Below, piece after piece: positions 22,692 through 33,602 of a DNA stretch of 64,000 bases (position 1 is its first letter; each line of letters opens with the position of its first letter). A program made the position numbers and the translations under genes. Source of the DNA: Plantago major. Lineage: Eukaryota > Streptophyta > Magnoliopsida > Lamiales > Plantaginaceae. The notes below the pieces were generated by a model. It was not told the DNA's origin. It saw nothing but the letters and a program-made list of their open reading frames with translations, and did not search any database. The stretch is from the NCBI GenBank assembly GCA_026545765.1, contig JAIFAC010000120.1:62001-126000 (forward strand), in the 5' to 3' direction.

Positions 22692-23555
22692 AGGCGATAA
22701 GCGAAGGTGATGATTTGGAGATGTTTGAGGTGGAGTGGAGGACCGTCTTTGTGGTGAGGCAGTCCGTCCAACCCTGGTACATCTGGGAGACCTGATGATG
22801 GTAAAGAGGAGGAAGAAGGCGGAGAGGAAGAAGGTGAAGATGGGGAGGAAGAAGAGGAAAGTTGAGTCCAGCGATTTGTGATGCAGCTGCAGCAGCTGCT
22901 CCTGCCGCTTAATTGCCCAGAATTTTGCTTTTGCAAGGTTGATGAATTTGTCCTTGCATGATTTCTTGTAATACCTTTCTTTGAGTTCCCAAATATAAGA
23001 GTAATTGTATAATAGGTTAGAAGTTTTGTAATGGAAATGTTTCCCCCCTTATCGATCATAATAATAATATATTATTATACACGTATTAGAAACAGTTCCA
23101 TACGCTACGCGTGTGAAGCGTATTCCAGATGTGCACTATATTTTACTAAAATCTATACTTGTGCATTTTTATATTTACAATTGTTAGTTAGTAGATGCAT
23201 GTGTTTTTAACGTAATGAAATCGAATAATGTATGACTATTGTCGTTTTGAACAAAAAATAGTTCTAAAGAATAATATTTTTTACATAAGATGCATGTGTA
23301 TTCAATGCAGTCAAAACGAATAATGTGAAGAATTTTGGTATTTATATATATTGAAAACAATTGTCAAGAGTAAATAAATGCTTCACAAAAAACAACATAG
23401 TCTTACAAAATCATATTTTTACATATTTATTCCCGAGTAGAATCAATTTTAAGTTATAGATAATTAATCAACCTTACAATAAGTTTAATATATAGTGTAA
23501 TTTTTAACTTCATATATATCTTCTCAATTTGGCGAGGAATTTGATTAGAATAGAA

Positions 23556-23834
23556 TCTTCTCGATCATGACTTCTCCCAAGTACCAATCGGTTTGTTAGA
23601 CCCCGGTCTTACCCCCGGTGGTCTCACCCTCTCACTGTAGCAGGGGGACCCACAATGTGGGACCCACTTTCTGATGAAGATGAACCATGAGGTAAATCCG
23701 AGTCAATCCCGTCGATCATCTTGTCTCCTGACCAAAACCTCTTCGTATTCTTTGACTACTCCACATAATTGTCCTCTGCTGAATTATTAATAATATGATA
23801 ATACCTTTACCATTATTTATTGGCTATATAGGCT
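23556..23834. repeat. Repeated module, copy 7 (unit C)
   Basis: Equivalent of copies 1 and 4. It shares GTACCAATCGG and GACCCCGGTC with copy 1, and CACTGTAGCAGGGGGACCC with copy 4. Confidence 0.8.
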
Positions 23835-23980
23835 CTGTTTAGCAAAACTAGCTGGTAGCTGATTAACTAGCTGGTAGCTGGTTAGGTAGCTGATAAGCTA
23901 GCTGATTAGGGAGCTGAGAAACTAGCTGATTTTAAATGTAAGTGTTTAGCAAATTAGCCGATAAGCTAGCTGGTATTTTC
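23828..23980. repeat. TAGCTGATTA minisatellite (unit C)
   Basis: The cleanest of the three copies, with regular AGCTAGCTGATTA and AGCTGGTAGCTG words. Confidence 0.5.
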
Positions 23981-24084
23981 TAAAATGACATTGCTCTTAT
24001 TTTTATTTTCTTTAACCTTTCTCATCGTATTATTAGTCTATAGTTTTTTTAAATAATAGTACATCACATTTTATCCAATTATTC

Positions 24085-25045
24085 TGTTGGTCCAGATAAC
24101 GGCAAAGTAAAAGACTAGGAGGGGGTGAATAGTCTTTTAAAATATTTGTCGATAAATCTGATTTCTCGGATATCGATACTTAATTTCGGAAGGCGGAAGA
24201 CTTTTACGTGATAAGTGCGTGCTCGACAAGATAAGTGTAAATACTTTGCAAAGTAAATAAAGCAAGTAATAAAATGCAGAAAGTAAATAACACAAGTCTT
24301 TTTATAGTGGTATCTGAAGGTGGCGTAATCCTTCAACTAATCCACTTCGGCCTTTCTCAGACCTAGAATCCACTAAGACAGATAATTGAGGTAACCTTAC
24401 AAGTATCTTCTCTCGATTCCTAAATACACTAGGTTCCCAACCAAGTGTTCCCCTGAGTTATTCCCTGGCTTTCACAGCCAAGTACTTCCTGTACTCAGAA
24501 ACCTTTTTCCTGGAGTTGTTCCTTAGTTTCCCAAACTAAGTACTTCCTGTACTCCGCGCCGATTAAGGTGTTGGTTAAGGTAGTTTGTCAGGTGAGCTTC
24601 TTTAATAACTTGTTCAGTTATGCAGATAGCTCTATGAATCAAGTATACTTAATACACTTTGCAATGTATGGTATCTTGTTCTTTACTGACCCAAGTCTAT
24701 GATAAATGTTCAAGAGAATGAATCTCATATATCAAATCTTAATTCAACTCTTTCACAAATAGCAATGCTTGTTAAGGATCAGGACACTTAGAACTTTTGT
24801 GCTACTTAGAATCAAGAGCTTTGGTCGCAACAGAAAGCTTGAAGGTAAGTAGTATGCTTGAGAGAACTTGTGAGAGTAATCAATGTAAGTTCAGTGTTCT
24901 AAGTTCTGTGTGTTCTCAAGCAGTCTAAGTGTTGATATTTATAGATGAATTTGAGTGCTGTTTGAATAGTATCCGTTAGGCTTAAATCAAATTCAAACTA
25001 TTGATATCTGAGTATAGTACTGTAGTACGTTTGTCTTCTTCTTCA
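24085..25045 (-). mobile_element. Truncated LTR, same family as 61138-62755
   Basis: Starts TGTTGGTCCAGATAACGGCA (minus-strand end TGCCGTTATCTGGACCAACA) and matches 61138 to about 62160 nearly base for base, including GACTAGG-G-run-TGAATAGTC, CCAAACTAAGTACTTCCTGTACTC and GTTCTCAAGCAGTCTAAGTG. It breaks at TTTGTCTTCTTCTTCATAAAT, where MITE sequence begins. About 600 bases including the TGTTAGGAATATC start are missing. Confidence 0.8.
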
Positions 25046-25207
25046 TAAATTACTAAAATTATATAATGAAAATTTAGTAATTAAATTTTTATTATATGAT
25101 TTTATTAAATTATTTACTATTATCGTTTATGAGTAACTTGTGGTCAAACTCGAAGACAGTTGACCGGTCAAAGTCAAAATGTAATAATTTCTCTGAAATG
25201 GAGGGAG
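25046..25207. mobile_element. 3' half of Stowaway-like MITE (unit C)
   Basis: Matches the second half of the MITE in units A and B from TTACTAAAATTATATAATG to GAAATGGAGGGAG, followed by TA. The 5' half was lost where the LTR fragment joins. Confidence 0.7.
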
Positions 25208-25209
25208 TA

Positions 25210-25585
25210 ATTTATAGCGCGTGGAGAATTATGGATGGATTGGAGCAAACAACTTAATATACTAGAAGAACTAAAGCAGTAAATGGACAACCACTTTTTA
25301 GCATTACAATAATATAGAAGTGAGAAAGGATACGTGTTGCCATCATGGAGAAGTGAGAGCAATACTCTCACCCCCAGCATAGCACTAACCCTCGTAGTCC
25401 GCGATGAAATCGACCAAAAGTCATCTTTCATATCAGATCGATCTTATGATGTCTCATTGGTGTTAGTATAACAAAACACAAAAATAAAGAAAGACAAAGG
25501 AAAACCAAGACTTTAGAGAAAACTTTTCCATAATTATAAATAAAACTTTAGAGAAAACTTTATTCTACACTAATAAATATCCAAT
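25210..25585. other. Intergenic, no gene
   Basis: AT-rich. A short direct repeat CTTTAGAGAAAACTTT occurs at about 25511 and 25549, just before the LINE, and may be linked to its insertion. Confidence 0.4.
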
Positions 25586-27500
25586 GTGGATGCGGCAACC
25601 CTTACTGACTTTGTGACTCTGCAGGAGATCGTACTGGCCCTCATAGACATTGGAGATATTAAGGCTCCGGGATTAGACGGCTACAACGTAAAATTTTTTA
25701 AGGCCGCATGGAACATTGTGGGTAATGATACCGTCCAAGCTGTACAGGAATTCTTCACCTCGAACAGGATGTATTTGGCTGTCAATTGCAGTGTTGTCAC
25801 TTTAATCCCGAAGGTTGACAATGCTGCAAAGGTCAAGGATTTTAGACCGATCTCGTGTTGCACCACTCTATACAAAATCATATCCAAAATACTCACTAAC
25901 CGGCTGAGTAAAGTAATAGGACATGTGGTGAATGAGAGTCAAGCTGCCTTTATCCCTGGCTAACAAATACACAATCATATACTCCTTGCATATGAGCTGA
26001 TAGGCGGATATAGCCGGAAGACAGGGACTCCTAGATGTATGTTACAGATGGATTTGCAAAAGGCCTATGACACGGTTGAATGGTCTGCGCTAGAAGGGAT
26101 TTTACATGAGCTAAACTTCCCATCCCAATTTGTCCAGTGGGTGATGATCTGTGTCACGACAGTATCTTATCGATATATGGTGAATGATACACATACTCAG
26201 TTACTACAGGCATGGAGGGGTCTACGGCAAGGGGATCCTTTATCTCCTCTACTCTTTGTCCTAGTGATGGAATACATGTACAGGTTAATGCAAGGATTAA
26301 AGAGAGTGCCGGATTTCAACTTTCATTCTAAATGTGAAAAGCTGAATATTGTTAACCTAAGCTTTGCTGATGATCTACTCCTTTTCTCCCGCGGTGATGA
26401 GAGATCAGTTGAATTGGTAATGGAGACTTTCAACTCATTCTCAAAATCTACAGGGCTCAACGTCAATCCATCAAAGTGTAAGATATACTTTGGGTCGGTT
26501 CCTGCGCCTGATCGAGCTAACATACAGCGGGTGACCGGATTTGGAGAGGGGACCCTTCCATTCCGATATCTGGGCGTCCCTCTCACTAGCAAAAAGCTCA
26601 CCGTTGTGCAATGTCAACCACTAATTGATAAAATTGTGACCCGAATACGTCATTGGAGCGCTAAATTACTTAGCTATGGAGGACGGGTGCAATTAATCAA
26701 AAGTGTACTCTTTTCCGTCACCAACTACTGGGTACAATGCTTCCCGCTGCCAAGGGGGGTTTTACAAACTATTGAGTCGATTTGTCAATCCTTTATGTGG
26801 TCAAACAGCGAGTCCATCACCAGAAAATCCTCGGTTGCATGGGACAAGGTTTGCTCACCGAAAAAGCAGGGAGGTTTACAAATCATCAATTTGACACAAT
26901 GGAATACGGCCTGCTTACTAAAGCTGTTGTGGAATCTCTGCGGAAAACAAGATAGTCTTTGGGTCAAGTGGATTCATGTATACTACATGCCAAGAGACCA
27001 GATACTTATCTGAAGTCCCTCAGCGCTCTGGATTATGAAAGCAATCATGAAGTGCGGACATTTGGAAACTAGCGACATGGAATTCGATGTTGTCCTTGTC
27101 GAAATTCAAAGCCCGAACATGTCTGTGCCCTACACACCGAACTGCTTAAGGTCGAGTGGAAATCCCTCATGTATGGAACAATTGCTCGACCGCGATCAAA
27201 GATAATCACATGGTTAGCATGCCATGGGAGACTGGCAACGAAAGAAAGACTCCACAGATTTTGTTTGTTGGAATCAGACACCTGCGCATTCTGCTCTCAA
27301 ACCGAAACACAAGATCACCTCCTATTTGATTGTATGGAAGCAGCTTGACATTTGTGACAAGTCCTACGATGGTTACACATACCACACACCCCGTGTGGAT
27401 GGTCAAGCGAACTACAATGGGTGCTCAACCACACCAAAGGAAAGAACTGGAGATGTCGAGTCCTCATAGTAGCCTTTTTGGAAACGGTGTACGAGACATG
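25586..27500 (+). pseudogene. LINE reverse transcriptase with zf-RVT tail
   Basis: One frame from 25586 to 27013 is open except for a single TAA at about 25961-25963 (after AAFIPG). It contains KAPGLDGYNVKFFKAAW (fingers), LIPKVDNAAKVKDFRPISCC, QMDLQKAYDTVEW with the first catalytic Asp, GLRQGDPLSPLLFVLVMEY, the catalytic LSFADDLLLFSRGD (FADD) and LPFRYLGVPLTSKKL. After a stop at 27013 the zf-RVT region continues in a shifted frame around 27145-27340, with TWLACHGRLATKERL and CAFCSQTETQDHLLFDC. It would copy LINE RNA at the target site, but the stop and frameshift make it inactive as read. Confidence 0.85.
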
Positions 27501-27742
27501 GAAGCATAGGAATAATAACTGTTTTGTACGGATGAGGAATATACCTATAGCTCAAAGATCATTGATGTAATCATTTATCGCACTTGGTTAGTCCTCGGCT
27601 TAAACCCCATGCCGGGGTTTAATCTTTGAATCAAGCAAATTAGTGACTTTGATTTTGTAGGCTGGATCGCCCCCTGATCGCCTTTTGCTTTGTATTTGTT
27701 TTTTGGAGTTTATTAATATATTTCGAGTTCCAAAAAAAAAAA
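25586..27742 (+). mobile_element. LINE (L1-type non-LTR retrotransposon), 5'-truncated
   Basis: Contains the reverse transcriptase and the zinc-knuckle-like C-terminal part of a plant L1-type ORF2, and ends in a poly(A) run (27732-27740, AAAAAAAAA) as LINEs do. The 5' half (ORF1, endonuclease) is absent, consistent with the usual 5' truncation during target-primed insertion. No clear target duplication was found. Confidence 0.85.
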
Positions 27743-28677
27743 TTTAAGTGCAACCTATAAATTTTCTTTTTTTTGAGTTTTCATCAAAACGTTTATCCAA
27801 ATTATGCCCTAACACCATATTTTAAGTTTTTAACGGTTGATAAGTGTTCGTTAGCCGAAATTTCAAATGAGACCAAAACTTTTTTAAAAACTTACACTCG
27901 CTAACAAAACATTTTCAAATAATGTCAATTCACACCTATTGTTCACTTGGCATGATATTGTGAATGCTTATTCTCGCGGTAAAGAGGGTCATTGTAGAGT
28001 TAATAAAATTTTTACTTTAAAGGGGTTTGAGGTAAATGATGAGTCATTTTTTATTTTTTGTGCATGTAAATTTTTCCGCTTTGTACATACATGGTTTTTT
28101 AGAGTTTCTTTGAGTCTTTCCGTGGTCTTTTCAATGGATGGTCTCTCCAGAGAAGACTGGCTCATAAATCTAACATGGCCAAATGTTGACTTTACTTTGT
28201 AGAAAAGTTTGCTTTAATCAATATTTTCCTTTAACTATACAAATGTCTCGTATAAACTAGTTTTACACTTGACAAGTTGTAAAAATGTTTTACTTGACAG
28301 TTAAGTGACGGCGTGATTGCTAATGTAACAAGTGTAAACCATTTTTATAAGGTTAAATGTAAAATTAATTATTTTTAATACCTTTATAATAAACTATATA
28401 CCTTTCGAGCATAAGAGAGCTCGGGTCGAGTCAGGCATACACAAGATCACTCACTTACACTAAGCAGGCAAGATAATGTTATACTAAGACAAATTTGACA
28501 TGGGTCTAACTGAATCTAAATATAGAAACTATTGTATATCTAAACATAGATATGAAGGGCAAAAAATTTCAATTATATGCATCCTGGACCACAAAAACAC
28601 AAACTGCTCATATTTCCTTGAAATTCTCAACGATAAAATGCATATTATGCCTGGAAAATCTCTCCAGAGACACTTAC
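27743..28677. other. Upstream region of the exopolygalacturonase gene
   Basis: AT-rich DNA between the LINE poly(A) and the gene's TATA box. Short frames at 27939 and 28500 have no family resemblance. No repeat recognised. Confidence 0.4.
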
Positions 28678-28686
28678 TATAAATAC
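28678..28686 (+). promoter_or_regulatory. TATA box of the exopolygalacturonase gene
   Basis: CTATAAATAC within TTACTATAAATACAAAT, about 70 bases before the ATG at 28752, predicting a leader of roughly 40 bases. Confidence 0.65.
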
Positions 28687-28751
28687 AAATATAATATTTA
28701 TATCATTTGCTAATATCTGCGTAAAACAATAAATAAATAAACAAAAAAAAA

Positions 28752-30341
28752 ATGACTACAAAATGTCTTGCAGCACTGTTGATTTGTTTGCCATTGTTGG
28801 CCAGCATTGTTAATGCAGGTCGAACGGTGTTCGACATCACTTCCTTTGGTGCAAAACCTAATGGTGATATCAGTCCGGTAAACAGTTATTTATATGTCTT
28901 ATTTACTGTCGAATAATTAATATAAATAAATATATTTCACACTTCTCTACATTTAAAACTTGTAGATGAGATGAAATACTGTCATATATAACCAATATTT
29001 CATGGATCTATTTCGTTATGTTTCTTTGAGGAATATAGAAAAGAAATTAGGCATATATGTACATGTGAATTATCTATGTATGCAGGCTTTGCACAATGCA
29101 TGGAGCAAGGCATGCGCATCGAAAGTAGCTGGCAAAGTAGTGATTCCGCGAGGGACATGGCTGCTAAACCAAGCTAAATTGGTCGGGCCATGCAAGTCTC
29201 CGATTGAGCTTAACGTCCAAGGGATCGTGAAAGCCCCATTAGGTTCTCTACCAAACAGGGAAGGAGAATGGATCACTGTCAATTATGTGTCTAATTTTGA
29301 GCTTTCCGGTGGTGGAATTGTTGACGGTCAAGGTCAACAAGCTTGGAGGGGTAACGATTGTCACAAGAACACTAAATGTGCAAAGATGCCACTTGTAGGT
29401 CTTCTTAACTTGTACATATAAACTCGCTTCTTAGGACCAGGTTTCACTTCATAATTAGTTACGTACCTAGAATTAATTCTCGTCATTGTTTGCAGAATTT
29501 GAGCTTCAATTTTATCAAAAATGCATACATCCACGATGTGACTACGAAAGATAGCAAGAATTTCCACGTAAACTGTATAGCCAGTACTAATGTTACATTC
29601 CGACGCTTTACCGTCTCCGCACCTGAAGGAGCACCCAACACTGACGGAATCCACATTGCACGTTCATCTCACATCAATGTCCTTGACTCAACCATCAAGA
29701 CTGGAGATGATTGCATCTCCATTGGTGATGAATCAAGTGACTTCCACATCACGAATGTGTTTTGTGGTCCAGGCCACGGAATTAGCATTGGAAGTCTTGG
29801 CAAGAGCCCAGGAGAGAAAGATGTGACTGGTATACACGTCAAGAATTGTACCTTTAAAGGAACACAAAACGGCATTCGTGTCAAGACTTGGCCCTCTGCT
29901 CCAGCCAAACTGCAAGTCTCCGATTTGCATTTCGAGGACCTTATCATGGACAATGTCAGCCAGCCAATCATCATTGACCAGGAATATTGTCCATGGAACC
30001 TCTGCAAATTAGACGTAAAAAAACTCTCAAAATTACGTTTCTACTTTTGTTTCACGAATGTACTATTCTATATTTGATACTTGGTTCGTGTGCAGAAACC
30101 ATCACTTGTCAAGATAAGCAATGTTTTTGTGAAGAATGTTCGAGGGACATCATTCACCCAAGATGCGGTGATATTGGTTTGCAGCGGTTCTAATCCATGC
30201 CAAAATGTGCAGATGACCAACATTGATCTTAAATACACTGGGAACCTCGGACATACTACCACCAAATGTAAAAATGTCAAGCCCGCGCTCAGTGGCAAGC
30301 AAAATCCTGCGATTTGCGCTACGCGTGCTAAATCTCCATAA
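28752..30341 (+). CDS. Exopolygalacturonase-like protein (GH28), 4 exons, 399 codons
   Basis: Join of 28752-28877, 29086-29394, 29496-30014 and 30096-30341, all GT-AG and phase 0, giving 398 residues plus stop. A signal peptide (MTTKCLAALLICLPLLASIV) is followed by FDITSFGAKPNGD, the usual start of the mature enzyme. Exon 3 carries all GH28 signatures: PNTDGIHI, TGDDCISIGD with the catalytic Asp pair, GPGHGISIGSLG with the catalytic His, and RVKTW (usually RIKTW; a conservative change). Family members of this size, with this late exon and Cys-rich C-terminus (CSGSNPCQNV, KCKNVKP), are secreted exopolygalacturonases typical of pollen. They release galacturonic acid from pectin. No frameshift or stop. 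The start is chosen by signal peptide and frame. The dead paralogue at 6548 shares every intron position. Confidence 0.92.
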
Positions 30342-31348
30342 ATTCATCACAATTGAACATATCTCCAGTAGCACAAGTGATCCTAGCTAGCTCCTATATC
30401 ATTAGTTTCAAAATGGAGTCAAATTTTTGGTAGCTTAGAAATTTTGTAATAAGATGGTACACGTATATATGTACGTTCTCATTGGGACCAAAGTGGCCGC
30501 AATTCAACCTTTCCTGCCAAGGAAAAGTGTTCCTAGCTTGCTTTAGATGTTTTGTACTGAACAGACGAACAGTTTTGTAACTCTAATTTGTGTCCGAGTT
30601 CCTGGAAAATATAACTCTGAATTTTTGTCTCAGATAATGTGTTTGGCATTTTTACACTACTAATTAATGTTCTTACATCTCATTCAGGGCGGATTGGGGA
30701 TTTAAAGTCCGATGGAACCAAATTATATATATTGAATTATTTTGGAGTTTAAAAGGCAAAATCTCTAAAATTATTGCAAATATCGTATATAAATATGTTT
30801 TTCACATTTTAGGCACTCTCCCTCCTAGTTCTACTGAAGAATAGAAAGAGCGCATGACGTGGGTGGTAGGGTTGCAAATGAGTCAAAGCTTTTTCGGGCA
30901 GTACTTCAAGCTCGAACATAAATTATAGAGTAACTTCGATAATATTATCGAGGTGAATCCAAATGTTAGGCTATATTCTCTTTATCTAAAACTCATTAAT
31001 TTGATTCAATTGATTCATTTAGTTACCTTGTTGTTTTTATCTACAAATAAATTCAGTTCCATTCGATTCGGTTACATTTTATTACATTCTCTTCAGACGA
31101 AGAGAATAGAGCCTTATTCTGCTCGATCGGCTAAGCTCCACCCAGTGGCGAAGCCACATAGAATCGATGAAACCTTTGGACCCCGCTGATTTGATTATTA
31201 CTTGATATACTACACATTACTCTATATGATTTGTTAGTGTCATGGGTTTACGTCTGAATGGTGTCCCATGTTCGAGTCCTTTCTTGTCCATTTTTAACCT
31301 TCTTTTCTTATTGAACACCCAATTTTCCCAAAAATTTAGAAGTACTTA
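30342..31348. other. 3' flank of the exopolygalacturonase gene
   Basis: 3' untranslated sequence with AATAAGATGG near 30448, then AT-rich intergenic DNA. CCCAGTGGCGAAGCCAC at about 31140 resembles a hAT-type end (compare 3303), but no partner was seen. Confidence 0.45.
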
Positions 31349-31558
31349 CTCCATTCTAAAAAAATCTTTCCATTTTACTATTTTACGGTCAACTATGTTC
31401 AAATTTGACTACAATTACACTTAAACTATAATAGTAAATAACTTAATAAAATCATATTATGACATTTTAATTAAATTATAGTGAGTACTTTTGATCAAAG
31501 TCGAACACAATTGATCGGTTAAAGTTAATATGGAAAGATTTATTTGGAATGAAGGGGG
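31349..31558. mobile_element. Stowaway-like MITE
   Basis: 210 bases with imperfect inverted ends CTCCATTCTAAAAAAATCTTTCC and GGAAAGATTTATTTGGAATG followed by AAGGGGG, flanked by TA at 31347-31348 and 31559-31560. Related to, but distinct from, the array MITE. Confidence 0.7.
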
Positions 31559-33048
31559 TATGAATTATAATCATCAATACTATTATTACTCTTCTTCTAG
31601 TCCAACTGATAAAATACATTTTACTTTTGATTTTGGACCGAACATATATGATATATGAAAACAAGTGGGTAACTCAATTGCTTTATTAGCAAGTTCCAAT
31701 GTTCTATAACCATAGTCGATATATAGTGATAAATATAGATACTCCCCCATTAGAGTACAAATTACACATATATGTACTATTTACTGATTCTTTGAAAAAT
31801 AAAAAATAAAATATTCTGATACGAACCAATTTAAATTACATTAATCTATTCAATCTTATTACGTATACTTACAATTTTCCAATTCTTTTCACCTATTATA
31901 ATTAATTTAAATGTTCGTTTTAGTAATTCCACTGTTTGTATGTAATTAAAAAATATATGTTGATCAAATAATGACCTTGATTTTGTACTCGAAAATTTAA
32001 ATATTCATCGTTTAGCAAAACAATAAAATATTAAAAAAAGAAGATAAAAACTAAGAAAAAAGTTCAAAAAAGCCAGAAGAAATTCAAGAAAAATTTTGCA
32101 AACAAAATTAACTGTCAATTTTCCTGGAAAACTTAAAAATTCCCAAACAACATAAACAAGGGAAAATGTTGGTTTTACTTCAACATTTTCCCAAGGGATT
32201 TAATTTTCCTCCAAATTGTTTTCTTTTCCCTTGAAATCCCTTAAACCATACAGAGCCTTAGTGAAATCCATTAATTGTAATTCATGACTTGATGTGAGCA
32301 ACTAAAATCAACCTACAAACATTACAATTATAACCTTAATATTAAGAAATTTTATTAAAATTAATTATATGTAAAAATATCTCATAGAATATTTTTTCAT
32401 AAAACATTACTAATATTGTTTAAAATATTACACTTACGAGGATTAGTTTGTTTTCAGGTCTCTCAGTGATGCAGATACATTTCAATATTTTGTGTTTTTT
32501 TATGATATCTATATTACAATCATACAAATACTATCATGTATCATCTATCAATCATTACAATATAATACTAGCACATATTATAACACAAATTCACACTCGT
32601 AACCATAAACAGTTCATGGCAACCTATATGCTATTCGATACAAACCAATTAACATGTCATGTGGTGTAGATGATTTTATCAGGTGTGATGACAAACCATA
32701 CCAATTTTTCAATTGGCCCATTATAAACTGCATCAAACGTGGCCCATTAGCAGTAGGATTTTTTAGAAAGTTTCCTTGTTAATCTAAGAAGAGCAGAAGA
32801 GGAATCCTCATCGAAGTTGGATTAGGAGTTCTAACACAATCGGAAAAATACAAGGAAAAGGAAACTCGATCACTTGTCACATTAATCTTATATATAACTA
32901 ACCGAGACACAAAAGAGCTTCTATGTACAAGAAGCTCCTCTTACATTCGGTCGCATAACTTTCAGCTAGCTTTCTGATCAATCGAGAATATTATAGTACG
33001 TGCTTTGCAAGTAGTCGTCGTAAGTCGCAACTTGTAATAATTGCAAAG
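31559..33048. other. Intergenic with small hairpin and foldback fragments
   Basis: At 32163-32193 GGGAAAATGTTG is followed seven bases later by its near complement CAACATTTTCCC. The surrounding 32060-32265 ends in AAACCATACAGAGCC, resembling a hAT-MITE end. 32385-32470 is a degraded fragment of the foldback family at 3781. A TATA-like TTATATATAAC lies near 32887, upstream of the next ORF. Confidence 0.45.
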
Positions 33049-33377
33049 ATGTCTGATTTTATCTCAAATCGCAACGTTATGATGCCAGTGATGAAGGAGA
33101 TCCCGTTCACCATGACATACAGCGGATGTGGAAACTTGCGGACCAGGGTGACAAGCTTTACGCATTGAAGGAAGACGTTACAACTGCCAAGGGCGACCCG
33201 AATTTGGGAAGAACAGAGATTATTAGTACTGCTCGGTTTCATCTTTCGTGCCTTCGTTGTGGGAACAAATTCTTTATCAAGAAAGAAGATGGTCAAGATG
33301 TTGTAATTGAGAGTGGAGCAACTTTGGTTCCCAAGAATTTTAGGTTTAACGATTGGAATAAGTTCTCCGGTTATTAG
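33049..33377 (+). pseudogene. Unidentified coding fragment
   Basis: A frame ending at 33377 can be read back to about 33075: YDASDEGDPVHHDIQRMWKL, ADQGDKLYALKEDV, then GRTEIISTARFHLSCLRCGN and a C-terminal FIKKEDGQDVVIESG...NDWNKFSGY. An ATG at 33049 (MSDFISNRN) is in a different frame, so a frameshift near 33070 probably separates start and body. Composition and codon use look like a real protein of roughly 100 residues, and a TATA-like motif sits about 160 bases upstream. I do not recognise the family. It may be a recently broken small gene or an exon captured next to the Helitron end. Confidence 0.35.
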
Positions 33378-33585
33378 TAACTAAAGCTATAGCTAGCTAG
33401 ATCTTCTTGGTAGCGACGTTCTTGAAGATCATGTCTGAATTTACAATTCTTCAGCTGCTCTGATTATTCTTACATTATAGTAACAAAACAAAAAAAGTGG
33501 GTGACTAGATCATAATGGAATATGTATTCCTTCTAATTTTGTTAATGTTATTCAAATTTAAAATTCATCTATAACTATTACTAAC

Positions 33586-33602
33586 CCGTGGCGTTGCCAC
33601 GG
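33586..33602 (-). terminator. Helitron 3'-terminal hairpin
   Basis: Perfect stem CCGTGGC/GCCACGG with a 3-base loop, 10-12 bases from the presumed end. Such hairpins signal the end of rolling-circle transposition in Helitrons. The same GTGGCAACGCCAC core is frequent in plant Helitron ends. Confidence 0.65.

Larger units (their letters stand above)
15567..22858. repeat. Tandem array unit B (about 7.29 kb)
   Basis: Direct repeat of unit A in the same order, starting in a copy of the polygalacturonase 3' end (CCAGCGATTTGTGATGCAGC, with an AAAAAAPAA-type tail and stop) and ending at the same junction words at 22859. The start resembles unit C more than unit A: both lack about 200 bases and share GCAGCAGCTGCTCCTGCC. 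Most other parts are nearly identical to unit A except for clustered small differences. Confidence 0.85.
22859..25207. repeat. Tandem array unit C (partial, rearranged)
   Basis: Third copy, beginning with the polygalacturonase tail (22866-22910) and running through module and minisatellite to TTATTCTGTTGG at 24085. There units A and B have only 22 bases of LTR sequence, but unit C continues into about 960 bases of LTR and then rejoins the 3' half of the MITE (to 25207). The rest of the unit is missing. Confidence 0.8.

Noticed and set aside
27939-28682. Two ORFs of 87 and 60 codons upstream of the exopolygalacturonase
   Set aside because: No family resemblance, poor composition, and no promoter or splice context.
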